This document shows positions 1 through 8,700 of a stretch of DNA of 39,840 nucleotides, in pieces. The notes under the pieces were generated by a model, which was not told the DNA's origin, searched no databases, and worked only from the letters and a program-made list of their open reading frames with translations. Positions within the stretch are counted from its first letter, which is position 1. Each line of letters starts with the position of its first letter. The DNA comes from Planctomycetota bacterium (lineage in GTDB: Bacteria; Planctomycetota; UBA1135; GCA-002686595). Location of the stretch: NCBI GenBank assembly GCA_028823395.1, contig JAPKBO010000009.1:1-39840 (forward strand), written 5' to 3'. The translations under genes were made by a program, and so were the position numbers.

Positions 1-87
1 CTCCTGCTCTTCCGCAGCCTCCACCTCGGTGTCCGGTGGCGCAGCCGTGTCCGGTGGCGCAGCCTCCTGCTCTTCCGCAGCCTCCAA
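1..87. repeat. Nested direct repeats at the left edge
   Basis: A 23-base unit occurs at 1-23 and again at 65-87; between them an 18-base unit (GTGTCCGGTGGCGCAGCC) is repeated in tandem at 29-46 and 47-64. On the minus strand they encode a repeating Glu/Ala-rich and Pro-Pro-Asp-Thr-Ala segment of the giant virion protein. Repeats of this sort are a common cause of assembly breaks, which would explain why the sequence ends here. Confidence 0.9.
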
Positions 88-2352
88 CTCCGCGCCCGCA
101 GCGGCAGCCTCCTTCTCTTTGAGTTCCATCTGCGCCTTGGCGAAGCCCATGAATCGGGCATCCCTGGCGTCCATCAGCGCCTTGTGAATTGCCAGCGCCA
201 AAGATGCGTCCGCGAGAGATACATCCGCGCCTTCCTCGCCCACCCTCGCCAAGCGTTTCGACAAACGCTCTAGGATGCGCTGGTGCGCCGTCTGCCCAGT
301 CAGCGTCTTCACAACCGCGTCGATGATGGACCGCAGGAACCCCTGGCCGGGGGCGCTCTCCACCAGCGCGCTAATTTCAGACCTGCCCTCGCGGCTACTC
401 AGGAACAGGATGTATCCGGCGAGGAATTCAGAGCCGCGAGCGGCACCCTCTTCGAGCTGCTGCTTCGGGGTCAGACGCGACCACGCCTCACTCCCAATCT
501 CGCCCTTGTATTTCTCCCTCCACTCTTTGAGTCGCTTAGGATTGCCACTCGAAGCCGCGATTTTGTCCAGAAGGGCGTAGAGTTCTTTGAGCCTCTCCGA
601 CTCAACGCCGCGCTCCGTCCCTTCGAGTTCCTCGAAGATCCGCGCCATGTTGTGGAAAACCTCATGCGACCACAGTTCCTCGGGGATCTGCGAGGCGTTC
701 ATGTCCACGACGTAGTGACCAGCGCGGAGACTCGCCGCCGCCCGCGGGAGAGGCGTGCCATCCGCGCTTGCCACCCACTCAAGCGTGTCGCCCCTGCTGG
801 CCGACAGCCTGGTGAGATTTTCACGCCGCTCCCCAGCCTCGTCGTCAGAGAAGACCTCCTCGCGGGACGGCTGAACTACGTCAACGGGCTCGCCCATTTC
901 ACGTTCAAGCGACTGCCGGAACGCCTGGACATCGGGAGAGGGCGCGGGGGCCTCGTCATCCGCCTGTTGCTCGCCGGCAGGCTGCTGTTCGGACTCGGTA
1001 GCCCCGGCCTGTGCGGTGCTGTCTGACGGTGCAGACGGGGAGACGGGGGCGGGCCCTCCCAGGGTCGCATCCCCAGACCCGCCCCCTTCGCCACCTTGCA
1101 ACGCCTCCGCGCCGGGAGGCGGTGACGATCCGCCACTGTGCTTGATACCGCTCGCAGCGGCGAAGCCCGCCCCGGGCACCGCAAATGCTGTCAGTTCAGC
1201 GAACGTCTGCTCCCACCCCGGCCACACATTCTCAAAGTCCCCGTACTCCTCCAGAATCGGAGTGCCCGCGCGCAGAGCATCCCCGAAACGCTCCTCCAGG
1301 TACTCAGGCACAATGCCGTGCCAGCCGAGTTTCTCGCCCGGCAACTTGCCACGGCGGGACGCCACCGCGCCCTTGCGCATGATGCGCCCTATCGCGCCCT
1401 GCGCGCCGCCCGGTGTGCCTTTTGCTGCCCACTGGAGCACACGGGCCTGTGCGGCCCCAATGATTGGCAGAGCCGCTCCTGATCGCTCTGAGAGAATCTC
1501 GATGAACATATCCGCCATGCCCTTGGGGTACGCATCTATGAACTCCTCCTGTGTACCCGGCATAACCCACGCCAGCGTGCGCCCGTCTTCTTCCGTGAGC
1601 CCCATATCGGGCAGCGCACGGCGCCAAGTGGACGCCTCGATACGACCACCGCCAAAGGCAAGCTGTCCTATGCCCTCGGCTACCGCTGCCTGCGCGCCCG
1701 CACCGATGAGGTTGTCCGTGATCTTGCGAGCAATAGACCGCTTCGCCATCCGCTGAGACGCCTGCTTGACGGTCTCCTCGACCATCTCGCCCAGCGCCTT
1801 GCGCAGAACTGCTCCACCCGCCTTGCGCCCTACCGACACGATCCCGCCGGACGCCGCGAACTCGACCATGAACGCAGGCAGATCCGCGAGGATATTGCCC
1901 ACCGTGAAGCCGAACGACCCCTCGCGCTCGGAACGCTCCAGGTACTCGACCACGCGAGCCATCGCTTCCTCGTCGCCGTCCTGCATCGACTTCGCGTCGG
2001 TCCAAAGCTGGTGCATCTCGTCCGCTTCGGCGGCGCCGGCCACGAACGGGATGAAGCGTGCGGGCACTGCGGGGCCGAATTCGGACACGACCCGCGCCAG
2101 CTTCGCGCCGGGGAGACCCCACTCATCCATGCGGCGCGCGATGATCTCGCCCACGGACGGGCCGAGGTCTACGTCGGTGAAGCCAAGGCGGTTGTCCTCG
2201 CCTAGAGTTCCAGCCTGTATTTGAGCGGAAAAGCCCTCCGACCACATATTTCCCGTGGGGGCGGGCTTTTTAGGCGACTCGCCCGGGAGGCTCTCAATAA
2301 AACCAACCGACCAAAGCCCCCCGCCGTCCTGCTGGGGATCCTGCACCGCCAT
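1..2352 (-). CDS. Giant internal virion / polyvalent protein, N-terminal part (runs off the left edge)
   Basis: The frame is open for 784 codons from ATG at 2352 to base 1 with no stop, so the gene is partial. Its ATG overlaps the TGA of the upstream internal virion gene (TGATG), indicating translational coupling. Visible parts: a helical N-terminal half with Ala/Gly-rich hydrophobic stretches, a Pro/Gly/Glu-rich linker (about residues 430-500), then a region with HEVFH at residues 563-567 (bases 652-666), which fits the HExxH zinc-protease motif, and an Ala/Glu-rich repeat tail at the edge. Position after two ejection-type proteins suggests a virion protein injected with the DNA. Such proteins in podoviruses are often over 1,000 residues and carry enzymatic domains. 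The right-edge reading frame (37478-39840) is probably the C-terminal part of the same gene. Function is inferred from context and motif; the third zinc ligand was not identified. Confidence 0.75.
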   Translation of the reverse strand, partial: MAVQDPQQDGGGLWSVGFIESLPGESPKKPAPTGNMWSEGFSAQIQAGTLGEDNRLGFTDVDLGPSVGEIIARRMDEWGLPGAKLARVVSEFGPAVPARFIPFVAGAAEADEMHQLWTDAKSMQDGDEEAMARVVEYLERSEREGSFGFTVGNILADLPAFMVEFAASGGIVSVGRKAGGAVLRKALGEMVEETVKQASQRMAKRSIARKITDNLIGAGAQAAVAEGIGQLAFGGGRIEASTWRRALPDMGLTEEDGRTLAWVMPGTQEEFIDAYPKGMADMFIEILSERSGAALPIIGAAQARVLQWAAKGTPGGAQGAIGRIMRKGAVASRRGKLPGEKLGWHGIVPEYLEERFGDALRAGTPILEEYGDFENVWPGWEQTFAELTAFAVPGAGFAAASGIKHSGGSSPPPGAEALQGGEGGGSGDATLGGPAPVSPSAPSDSTAQAGATESEQQPAGEQQADDEAPAPSPDVQAFRQSLEREMGEPVDVVQPSREEVFSDDEAGERRENLTRLSASRGDTLEWVASADGTPLPRAAASLRAGHYVVDMNASQIPEELWSHEVFHNMARIFEELEGTERGVESERLKELYALLDKIAASSGNPKRLKEWREKYKGEIGSEAWSRLTPKQQLEEGAARGSEFLAGYILFLSSREGRSEISALVESAPGQGFLRSIIDAVVKTLTGQTAHQRILERLSKRLARVGEEGADVSLADASLALAIHKALMDARDARFMGFAKAQMELKEKEAAAAGAELEAAEEQEAAPPDTAAPPDTEVEAAEEQE

Positions 2353-3929
2353 CAGTCCTTCTTCCTGCGCAACATCTCGCGGCTAGGGGCCCCCTTCGGT
2401 TCGATTATGCCCATGGCCCGGGCAGCAGCCTTGTGCTTCTTGCTCAACGCGTCGTCGTACATACGAGTCGCCTCTCTACGCTTCAGCCCACCCTCTGAGA
2501 TGAGGCGCTTGATCGCGCGGCTACGGGACTGCGCCGCGGTCACCTTCGGCGTCGCAAGCGTGTCACCCCACTCCTTGTTGGTGTGCCTCTTTTCTACCGG
2601 GTTGATGTCGTTGCCAGCCTTGGCAAGCACATCGGCAATCACCTTTTTATGGCCCTCCGAGGTCTTGTGTAGCTTTCCAACCGCCTTCTTGATCGCAGTC
2701 TCAAATACGCCAAGTTGCTCCTCGCCATCGTCCGTGAGTACACCTTCCGCAGGTCTAATGCCTTTGGAAAGAATCAACGCGTCGGCGCCCGCCTGGTCTC
2801 CGGCGTGGATCAACTTGGCAACATCAAGCGCGATACGCCTAATCTCATTGGGCTTTAGGCCCAACTCATGCACAGTCTTGGCGCTATCGGGTACTTGCGG
2901 GCTCGCACCGTCAGCAGCCGTAGACTGTCCTTGCCCTTGCTGTGCCACCCCGGAGCCCACGCCGCCCTGCCGCTGCGCGGCCATCTCGGGCGGAAGGTCC
3001 GGGCTGTTGCTGGCAAGCGCCTGGTCTTCGAGTTCCTCTTTCGTCTTGCCCACATTGGCAAGTTCCTGATTCAGTCGGTCAATCTCAAGTTGAAGGGTTG
3101 TCGCAGCCGCCTTGCCAAACGCCTCTAACTGCGCCATCTCAGCCTGGTGCTGATCGACCTTCGCCTTCATGCGACCCGCGAAGCCGAACGCGATGTCCTT
3201 CGCGTCGTCCATGATCTGGTTGATATCGCTTCTCGGCCCAGCAATCTTTGCCTCAAGTGCGTCCAGCGCGTCCAGTTTGTCGAAATAGCCGTCGTCGTTC
3301 TGGTCGAGCCCTGTCGTGAGTTCCGCGATGTAAAGGCGCCCGCGCTCCTGCTGTTTCATCCTCGTCTGGAGCGCGCCGTGCTCGTTGGAAATTTCAGCCA
3401 TCCGCTGCTGGATGCGCTTGGGGTTCTTACCCTCCTGCATCATCGCCTGAATCTCAGCCGTCGTTTCGTTGTCCAGCGCCCCGCTCTCTTGCATCTCGCG
3501 GAAGTCCACCCCGAGGGCGGCATACTCCACACGCTGCTGCTCCTCCAGGTTGCGCGTGGTGAACACCTCACGCATCTCCTTCTGCGCCCCACCCGGCGAG
3601 TTCTGGAGCATGAGTCGCTGCTGCTCCGTGAACTCCATATCCGGCGTGAAGGTGCCCTTGCCTCCGCGCGCGTCAAGCTCATAGGCGCGCTTGATCGCGT
3701 CGCCCTCGCTCTGTTCCGCCTCGAAGGCGCGCTCCTGTAGGTCGATAGCGCGGTGCCGCGCGCCGATCTGGCTCTCTGCGAGTTCAAGCTCCTTCGACAT
3801 CGCCTCGCGCTGAAGCTCCCGGTCCTCCAGCGCGCGCATGTGATCCTGGCCCTGGTTGAACGAGTCCACCGCGGTGTTCGCGCCGTGGTCCCCGTAGAGC
3901 TTGCCGCTGATTTGTACGATTTCAGGCAT
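2352..3929 (-). CDS. Internal virion protein (coiled-coil, DNA-ejection type)
   Basis: This 525-residue protein is rich in Glu, Gln, Ala, Arg and Lys, with long predicted helices and coiled coils (about residues 40-330) and a basic C-terminus ending in RRKKD. No enzymatic motif was found. It lies 3 bases after a small Ala/Gly-rich protein and overlaps the giant polyvalent gene, the usual order for three-part internal core or ejection proteins in podoviruses. By analogy it would be packaged inside the capsid above the portal and extruded into the cell envelope with the DNA. The role comes from composition and position, not from a recognised sequence family. Confidence 0.7.
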   Translation of the reverse strand: MPEIVQISGKLYGDHGANTAVDSFNQGQDHMRALEDRELQREAMSKELELAESQIGARHRAIDLQERAFEAEQSEGDAIKRAYELDARGGKGTFTPDMEFTEQQRLMLQNSPGGAQKEMREVFTTRNLEEQQRVEYAALGVDFREMQESGALDNETTAEIQAMMQEGKNPKRIQQRMAEISNEHGALQTRMKQQERGRLYIAELTTGLDQNDDGYFDKLDALDALEAKIAGPRSDINQIMDDAKDIAFGFAGRMKAKVDQHQAEMAQLEAFGKAAATTLQLEIDRLNQELANVGKTKEELEDQALASNSPDLPPEMAAQRQGGVGSGVAQQGQGQSTAADGASPQVPDSAKTVHELGLKPNEIRRIALDVAKLIHAGDQAGADALILSKGIRPAEGVLTDDGEEQLGVFETAIKKAVGKLHKTSEGHKKVIADVLAKAGNDINPVEKRHTNKEWGDTLATPKVTAAQSRSRAIKRLISEGGLKRREATRMYDDALSKKHKAAARAMGIIEPKGAPSREMLRRKKD

Positions 3930-3932
3930 GGC

Positions 3933-4661
3933 CTAACTCCCCGCCTGGGCGGGGCCGATGCTTCCACCAGGGACGCCAAATTCCCCGTTGAAATATGCGT
4001 CACTGGGGCCACTGCTGTTGCCGCCGGTGAACAGCCCACCAATCAAACCGCCGAGTTCCGAGCCCATCTGCCCCCACCCCGTCGATTGAGACATCTGCTG
4101 ACCGTCAAGTTGGTGGGCTAACAGGTTTACAAGGTTGGTGTTCTGGCTCGACCCGAAGCCGAGCTGTTCGGTTTTGTTGTTCGCCAGCATCCCCAGCGCG
4201 CCCATGTTCCGGTTCGTGTTCTGCCCGATGAGGCTTGAGCGCAGGCCAGCCAGGCCCTCGTCCACCTCGCCAAAGGCGCGGTTGGAGTCCGCCTGGATGC
4301 CGCGCTGGAGGTTTGCGCCTACCGTCGTGTTGTAAAGCCCGCGCTGTGCGAGCCCGGAGTTCATCGCCCCCAGCGACTGCTGCTCGCGCTCGTTGATGCG
4401 CCGGTATGCGGATTGGCCCAATGATCCAACCGCCGCCTCCGCGCGCTGCCCCCCCGCCTGCGACATACTCAGCATCTGCTCCAGCAAGCCGCCCTTCTCC
4501 GCGAGCAGCGCGTTGCCGCTCTGCGTCCAGCCACGGATCAGATCCCCGAGACCCTTGATGTTCCCAAGGTAGTCCTTCTTTGCCTGCCGTTGCGCCTTGC
4601 GCGCCTTGTGACCGCCAATGGCGCTGGCGCCAACGTTGAGTGCTAATGCTGCCCACGGCAT
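3933..4661 (-). CDS. Small internal virion / DNA-ejection protein
   Basis: The 242-residue protein starts with a short hydrophobic Ala/Gly stretch (MPWAALALNVGASAIGG), followed by a basic segment rich in Lys, Arg and Gln, a helical Ala/Gln/Leu/Asn-rich middle and a Gly/Ser-rich tail. This low-complexity pattern (hydrophobic start, Gln/Ala/Asn helices, Gly tail) is typical of the smallest internal core protein in podoviruses, which inserts into the outer membrane during genome entry. It directly precedes the 525-residue coiled-coil protein. Identification is by composition and gene order. Confidence 0.6.
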   Translation of the reverse strand: MPWAALALNVGASAIGGHKARKAQRQAKKDYLGNIKGLGDLIRGWTQSGNALLAEKGGLLEQMLSMSQAGGQRAEAAVGSLGQSAYRRINEREQQSLGAMNSGLAQRGLYNTTVGANLQRGIQADSNRAFGEVDEGLAGLRSSLIGQNTNRNMGALGMLANNKTEQLGFGSSQNTNLVNLLAHQLDGQQMSQSTGWGQMGSELGGLIGGLFTGGNSSGPSDAYFNGEFGVPGGSIGPAQAGS

Positions 4662-4676
4662 GGTGATGCCTCCGTT

Positions 4677-5300
4677 CTAGTTGTCTGCCGAGAGTTCAAA
4701 CTCGGCGTGAGCGAAGGGACTGCGCCCGCCGCGTTGGTTCTGCTTGTAGCGGTCTACCTGCGGTACGACTCGCATCTCGTCGAGTTGGCGCCAGCGCCAC
4801 TCGTTGAATATCAGCCCCGGCGTGCAATAGTCCGTTATGCGGCGACAGGTGCTGGACTCTGCCAAACTCTCGTAGGGGAGGGTGAGCACGTCGTCGCGCA
4901 GCTTTGCAGCCTCCATCGCGGGGCGCAGCGCGTCCATAACGAGCCCTACGGCGTCGGCGTCGGCGTCGGCGCCTGCGCCTGCGCCGCGTAGGCCCGGAAT
5001 GTCGAAGCCTGCGCTACGCAGCGACACTTCAACCTCTTGCACGTCCCGGTCGATGACAACGATTGGCGCGTCGGGGAACAGCTCCCTAACGCGGTCGAGG
5101 TGCAAGGTGAGGTTGGAATCGCAGTTCCCTACGTGCTCAACATCGGCGCACCGAAGCACACCCACAAGGTCGTCGATGTCGTGACAGAACCGCGTTGCGT
5201 CGTGGAGGCAGAGGCTACGGTCTGTCGTCAGCCAGTTGCTAATCCACGTCGTCCTTGACCGCGGGTAGCCTGTGATGAAGAAGTTTTGGATCTCGTCCAC
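4677..5300 (-). CDS. Sulfotransferase-like P-loop protein
   Basis: This 207-residue protein opens with a sulfotransferase-type nucleotide loop, FFITGYPRSRTTWISNWL (residues 7-24). This matches the 5'-phosphosulfate loop of PAPS-dependent sulfotransferases (GxPRSGTTW), with Arg replacing the usual Gly. A second segment, VVIDRDVQEVEVSLRSAGF (about residues 80-99), resembles the 3'-phosphate-binding motif (R-D-x3-V-S). Family knowledge: such enzymes move sulfate from PAPS to an alcohol, amine or sugar. An Ala-Asp repeat near residues 107-115 comes from tandem GCGTCG/GCGCCT hexamers (4951-4986) and may be a loop of variable length. The start is GTG at 5300, 1 base after the preceding stop. It is embedded in the virion operon, so it may modify a virion part or a host surface glycan. 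The acceptor is unknown, and a kinase-like P-loop protein is possible. Confidence 0.65.
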   Translation of the reverse strand: MDEIQNFFITGYPRSRTTWISNWLTTDRSLCLHDATRFCHDIDDLVGVLRCADVEHVGNCDSNLTLHLDRVRELFPDAPIVVIDRDVQEVEVSLRSAGFDIPGLRGAGAGADADADAVGLVMDALRPAMEAAKLRDDVLTLPYESLAESSTCRRITDYCTPGLIFNEWRWRQLDEMRVVPQVDRYKQNQRGGRSPFAHAEFELSADN

Positions 5301-5301
5301 T

Positions 5302-5685
5302 CTATTTTCCCATCATGCCAGCGTCCGTGATCGAAACGACCAGGGCGCGCAGGGCTGTGTTCTGTTCCACTGTGCGTTTGTTGAAGTCCGTCGCCCGCAT
5401 GTACGCCAGGATGGCGTCTACCTTAGCCTCTAGCGTGTTGATGGCCTCGCCTTTGAGGGACGCCTCAATACCGTCATAGGTTGCGCTAGAGGATAAGGGT
5501 GATTGTCCCAGGTCGGCGGGAATAGAGGCCGATTCTGCCGAGGCGGGCGCCGGAACCACAACGGAGTCCGCTTGCCGCAGGGCTACACGTCCCTTTGCGT
5601 CGATGTGGAGGGGCTCCTGGTACGACTGGTTTGCCGCGCGGTCAGCTTGTGCGTTCCGCCGCGCACGGGGATCCTTATCGCCCAT
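5302..5685 (-). CDS. Small virion-operon protein of unknown function
   Basis: A 127-residue protein beginning MGDKDPRARRN. The frame stays open upstream to 5835, but that would overlap the nozzle gene by 97 bases and add atypical residues, so the ATG 53 bases after the nozzle stop is preferred; no clear ribosome-binding site decides it. The N-terminus is basic and Ala/Gln-rich, the middle is Ser/Ala/Pro-rich and probably disordered, and the C-terminal 45 residues form a likely amphipathic helix or coiled coil. No family recognised. Position between nozzle and internal virion genes suggests a minor tail part or chaperone. Confidence 0.65.
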   Translation of the reverse strand: MGDKDPRARRNAQADRAANQSYQEPLHIDAKGRVALRQADSVVVPAPASAESASIPADLGQSPLSSSATYDGIEASLKGEAINTLEAKVDAILAYMRATDFNKRTVEQNTALRALVVSITDAGMMGK

Positions 5686-5738
5686 CGTGCGGCTGCCTGT
5701 ACCAGCACGCAAGGCCGGCACGCGCGGAGCCTCGCCCC

Positions 5739-8700
5739 TCACGACCGCACCCGCTTCCTGCCAGCTGGAGAGGCCATCACAGACGCCTCCTCTAACGCCC
5801 ATGCTGTTGGGCCAGCGTTGTAGATCCGCAACCACGCAGACGAGCCCTTAGCCCGCGCTGCTGAGGATGGGTTGCGGCCTGGCGCGAGTTCGCCTTCGGA
5901 TACGGGGGATCCGAGGGAATCCGAGCGGTCTGTCGCGAACCACTCATATCGCGCCCCGCCCTGATCTTTAGATAGGACGGTTTCCAGCCCGGAGAAGCGA
6001 ATCTCCGCGGGCGTATCTTTGGGGGCAATCGGGCCTATGAGGACGCGGCTGTCAATGCGTGCGCTGCCGTCCGTAACCGCTGCCTTGTCCCAGTACCGGA
6101 CCACGCCATCCTCACACCCGAAGAGGAGCGTACGGTCTGCGGGGAGGTCGCCATCAACTACCAGCGCGCTCGTCGGCTGCACTCCCACCGGGAACGTATC
6201 TGAGAACCAGGCGTCCGCCTTCGCCTCCCAGAACCACGCATCTCGAAGCACGCCCGTGACGTTATTCATTTGGAGGACGTGGAGCCCCTCGTCCTCATAG
6301 TTCCATTCCAGTTCGACGCGCACCGCAGACTGATCCACCGCACGCAGCCGCTCCTCGATGCGATGCACGGAAATTCGCCGGATGCTGCCACCGGGGTCCA
6401 TCTGCACCACGCCCCCGCGCTGGGACATGAAGTAAATCCGCCCTTCAGGGTCTTTTGTCCATGCCGTGCCAAACGCGACGCCGTGCTGATCGCTCACAAG
6501 ATCAATCTGACCGCCCGCCGCAGGGTCGCCATTCATCCTGTGGATCGTGTGGTCTCCACCAATGATCGCGAGGTCATCGGTGTAGGGGATAAATGCTGTG
6601 ATGAGGTCGGGGTTCTTGCCGATCTCCGGGCGAGAGTCGCCGCTCACCGCCATCTGCGACGAGGGCACAGGCGGGAAATAATCCCAGTTGAACGGGTCGC
6701 CCTGCCTCGACATATACCAGTTGTTTGGGTCGTCCGCGCTTCGGAACATAACCAGGCGACCGTTCCACGCCGTGATGCCGCGACACCGCTTCGGAAGCTC
6801 GCCCGACGAAGCAGCCTTGAACTTGCGCGCATTCAGAGCTTTCGCGTCGTATAGCCACTCCCGCAGGCCATCGACGTAGTACACCTTGTCGAAAAGAACC
6901 GCTGACTGGATGTTAGAGCTTGCAGCGTCGAGCGCACCAGCCCCACCTGACGCAACTACTTCAGGCACGCCACCCTTCGTGAACTTCACAATGTCACCGT
7001 TCGACACACCGAGCAGCGTCATCTCGCGCGGGCCGCCTGTCGTCCGATCCTTTTTGAGCGTCTGCACCTTGCGGATCGTCTGGATCGTTTGGTCTAGCAC
7101 GCCACTATTGAGGTTGCTGCTGACCACATAGACATGCTCGGGGCCAAGGTCAGGAAGCACGCCAAAGTTCGGCCCCACAGGAGGAAACGCAACCGCAAAG
7201 CCCTCAGTCCGTAGCGGGTCCGCAGAGTACCCCCACGCCTGCTCGCCGGTAGAGCCCAGTCGCTTCGTGACCATCGCCTTACCCACGCCTGTATCCGCCT
7301 GCGGCACGTAGAAGTTATCCAGCGAGTCCACCGCCACGCGAGGCGTCAGGTATGTCGCGTCTTCCACGCGCTCGGCAACCCATGAACTCGCGGAGTCCTG
7401 GCCGGTCGTGAAGCCTGTCACGGCAATCACGTTGGAGTCGCTCGAAAGGATGGTGTACGTGAGGGCTGGTGTCACCGGATCAGAGACGTTGCCCACCACG
7501 GGCTTCGTCACCAAGATCGTATCGTCCGCGCCGTCCTGAAGCGGGTCGATCACCGTGGTCGTGAGGTCCATCGCAAGGGCAATACGGACGCCTGTTGTGC
7601 TATACGTGACAGCCCCGCTAATCGCCTCGTCAAGCGCCTGGACCCCACCCAAAACAGACGCACGCGCCGGCAGCATGAGATTGGCCCCGGTGACGCCGTT
7701 AGCCGCGACGCCCAGAGCCCAGTCCACCTTCGTCAGGGTTGCCCCGTTCGCGGTGATGACGTTGTTGTTAGAGCCGAGGTCGTCGTGCTTCAACGAGAGC
7801 GTCGTTGGGAGTATCGGAATCGTGGCCGCCCCGGCACTAACCTTGAAAGTGTAGCTCGCGTCATTGATTGCCGTCGCAACGTTGTTGAGCGTTGCGATGG
7901 CGTCGAGCGTCGCGTTCCCAGTGTCTACAATTAGAACCTCGCGAGACGTGGCCGTGTCCCCGCCCGTCAGCGCGGTCACGTAGGTGAACGTGACTGTCTG
8001 TGTGCCATCGGGGATGACATAATTATCAGCAGCTACAGCCACGCCAGAGAGCCCAATCTTGCCCGATGACCGCTCCGCCAGTGTGTCAAACTCGAAGGTC
8101 TCCGTCTCTGTGCCATCGCTGACCGTTACGGTTTCGCCGGCCAGTGTCCCGGAGAGCACCTGGATCGTCCCCGCCGATGCCTGATCCACCACATACGACG
8201 CGCCCAGGTCTTCCACTTTGCGGTACGACACCGCCGACTCCTCCAGGTTGGAGAGGCCAAACCACACGGGCGTCTGTCCCGGCGCGTTCGTCACGACCTG
8301 CTGCCCATAGCACAAGAGATCGTCGTTGCTGTCTGCGGCCACACCCAGCCCCACGCCCCCGGCGCTGAGGGCCCACACAAGTTCGCCGCTGGAACCCCAC
8401 TTCGCGAGGATGGGGTCCACGCTCTGGAGCGCAAGCTCTGAAGCCGACTGCGTGAACGTGCTCCCACCTGTGCCGCCCGACGCGGGAGGGCCAGGCGTGG
8501 CGCCGCCCGATGCGTATCGGTGCGAGAGGAGAGGATCCGCGTCGAAGGGCAGGACATCGGGGATGCCCCACTTGGACGCTAGATACGACTCGACCTTCTC
8601 AATCTCATCGAGCGTGAGGGGAACGTCGTGGAGGTCCGCACTGGGTGACCCGAGCACCGTGATGATCTCGCAAACGTGACCCGTGAAGCCCTCCACCTGC

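Noticed and set aside
1304-2122. 272-codon leftward open frame
   Set aside because: It overlaps the giant virion gene in another frame; the product is Arg/Gly-rich and featureless.
5686-5835. N-terminal extension of the 127-residue protein
   Set aside because: It overlaps the nozzle gene and encodes Trp/Cys/Arg-rich sequence unlike the remainder; the ATG at 5685 is preferred.
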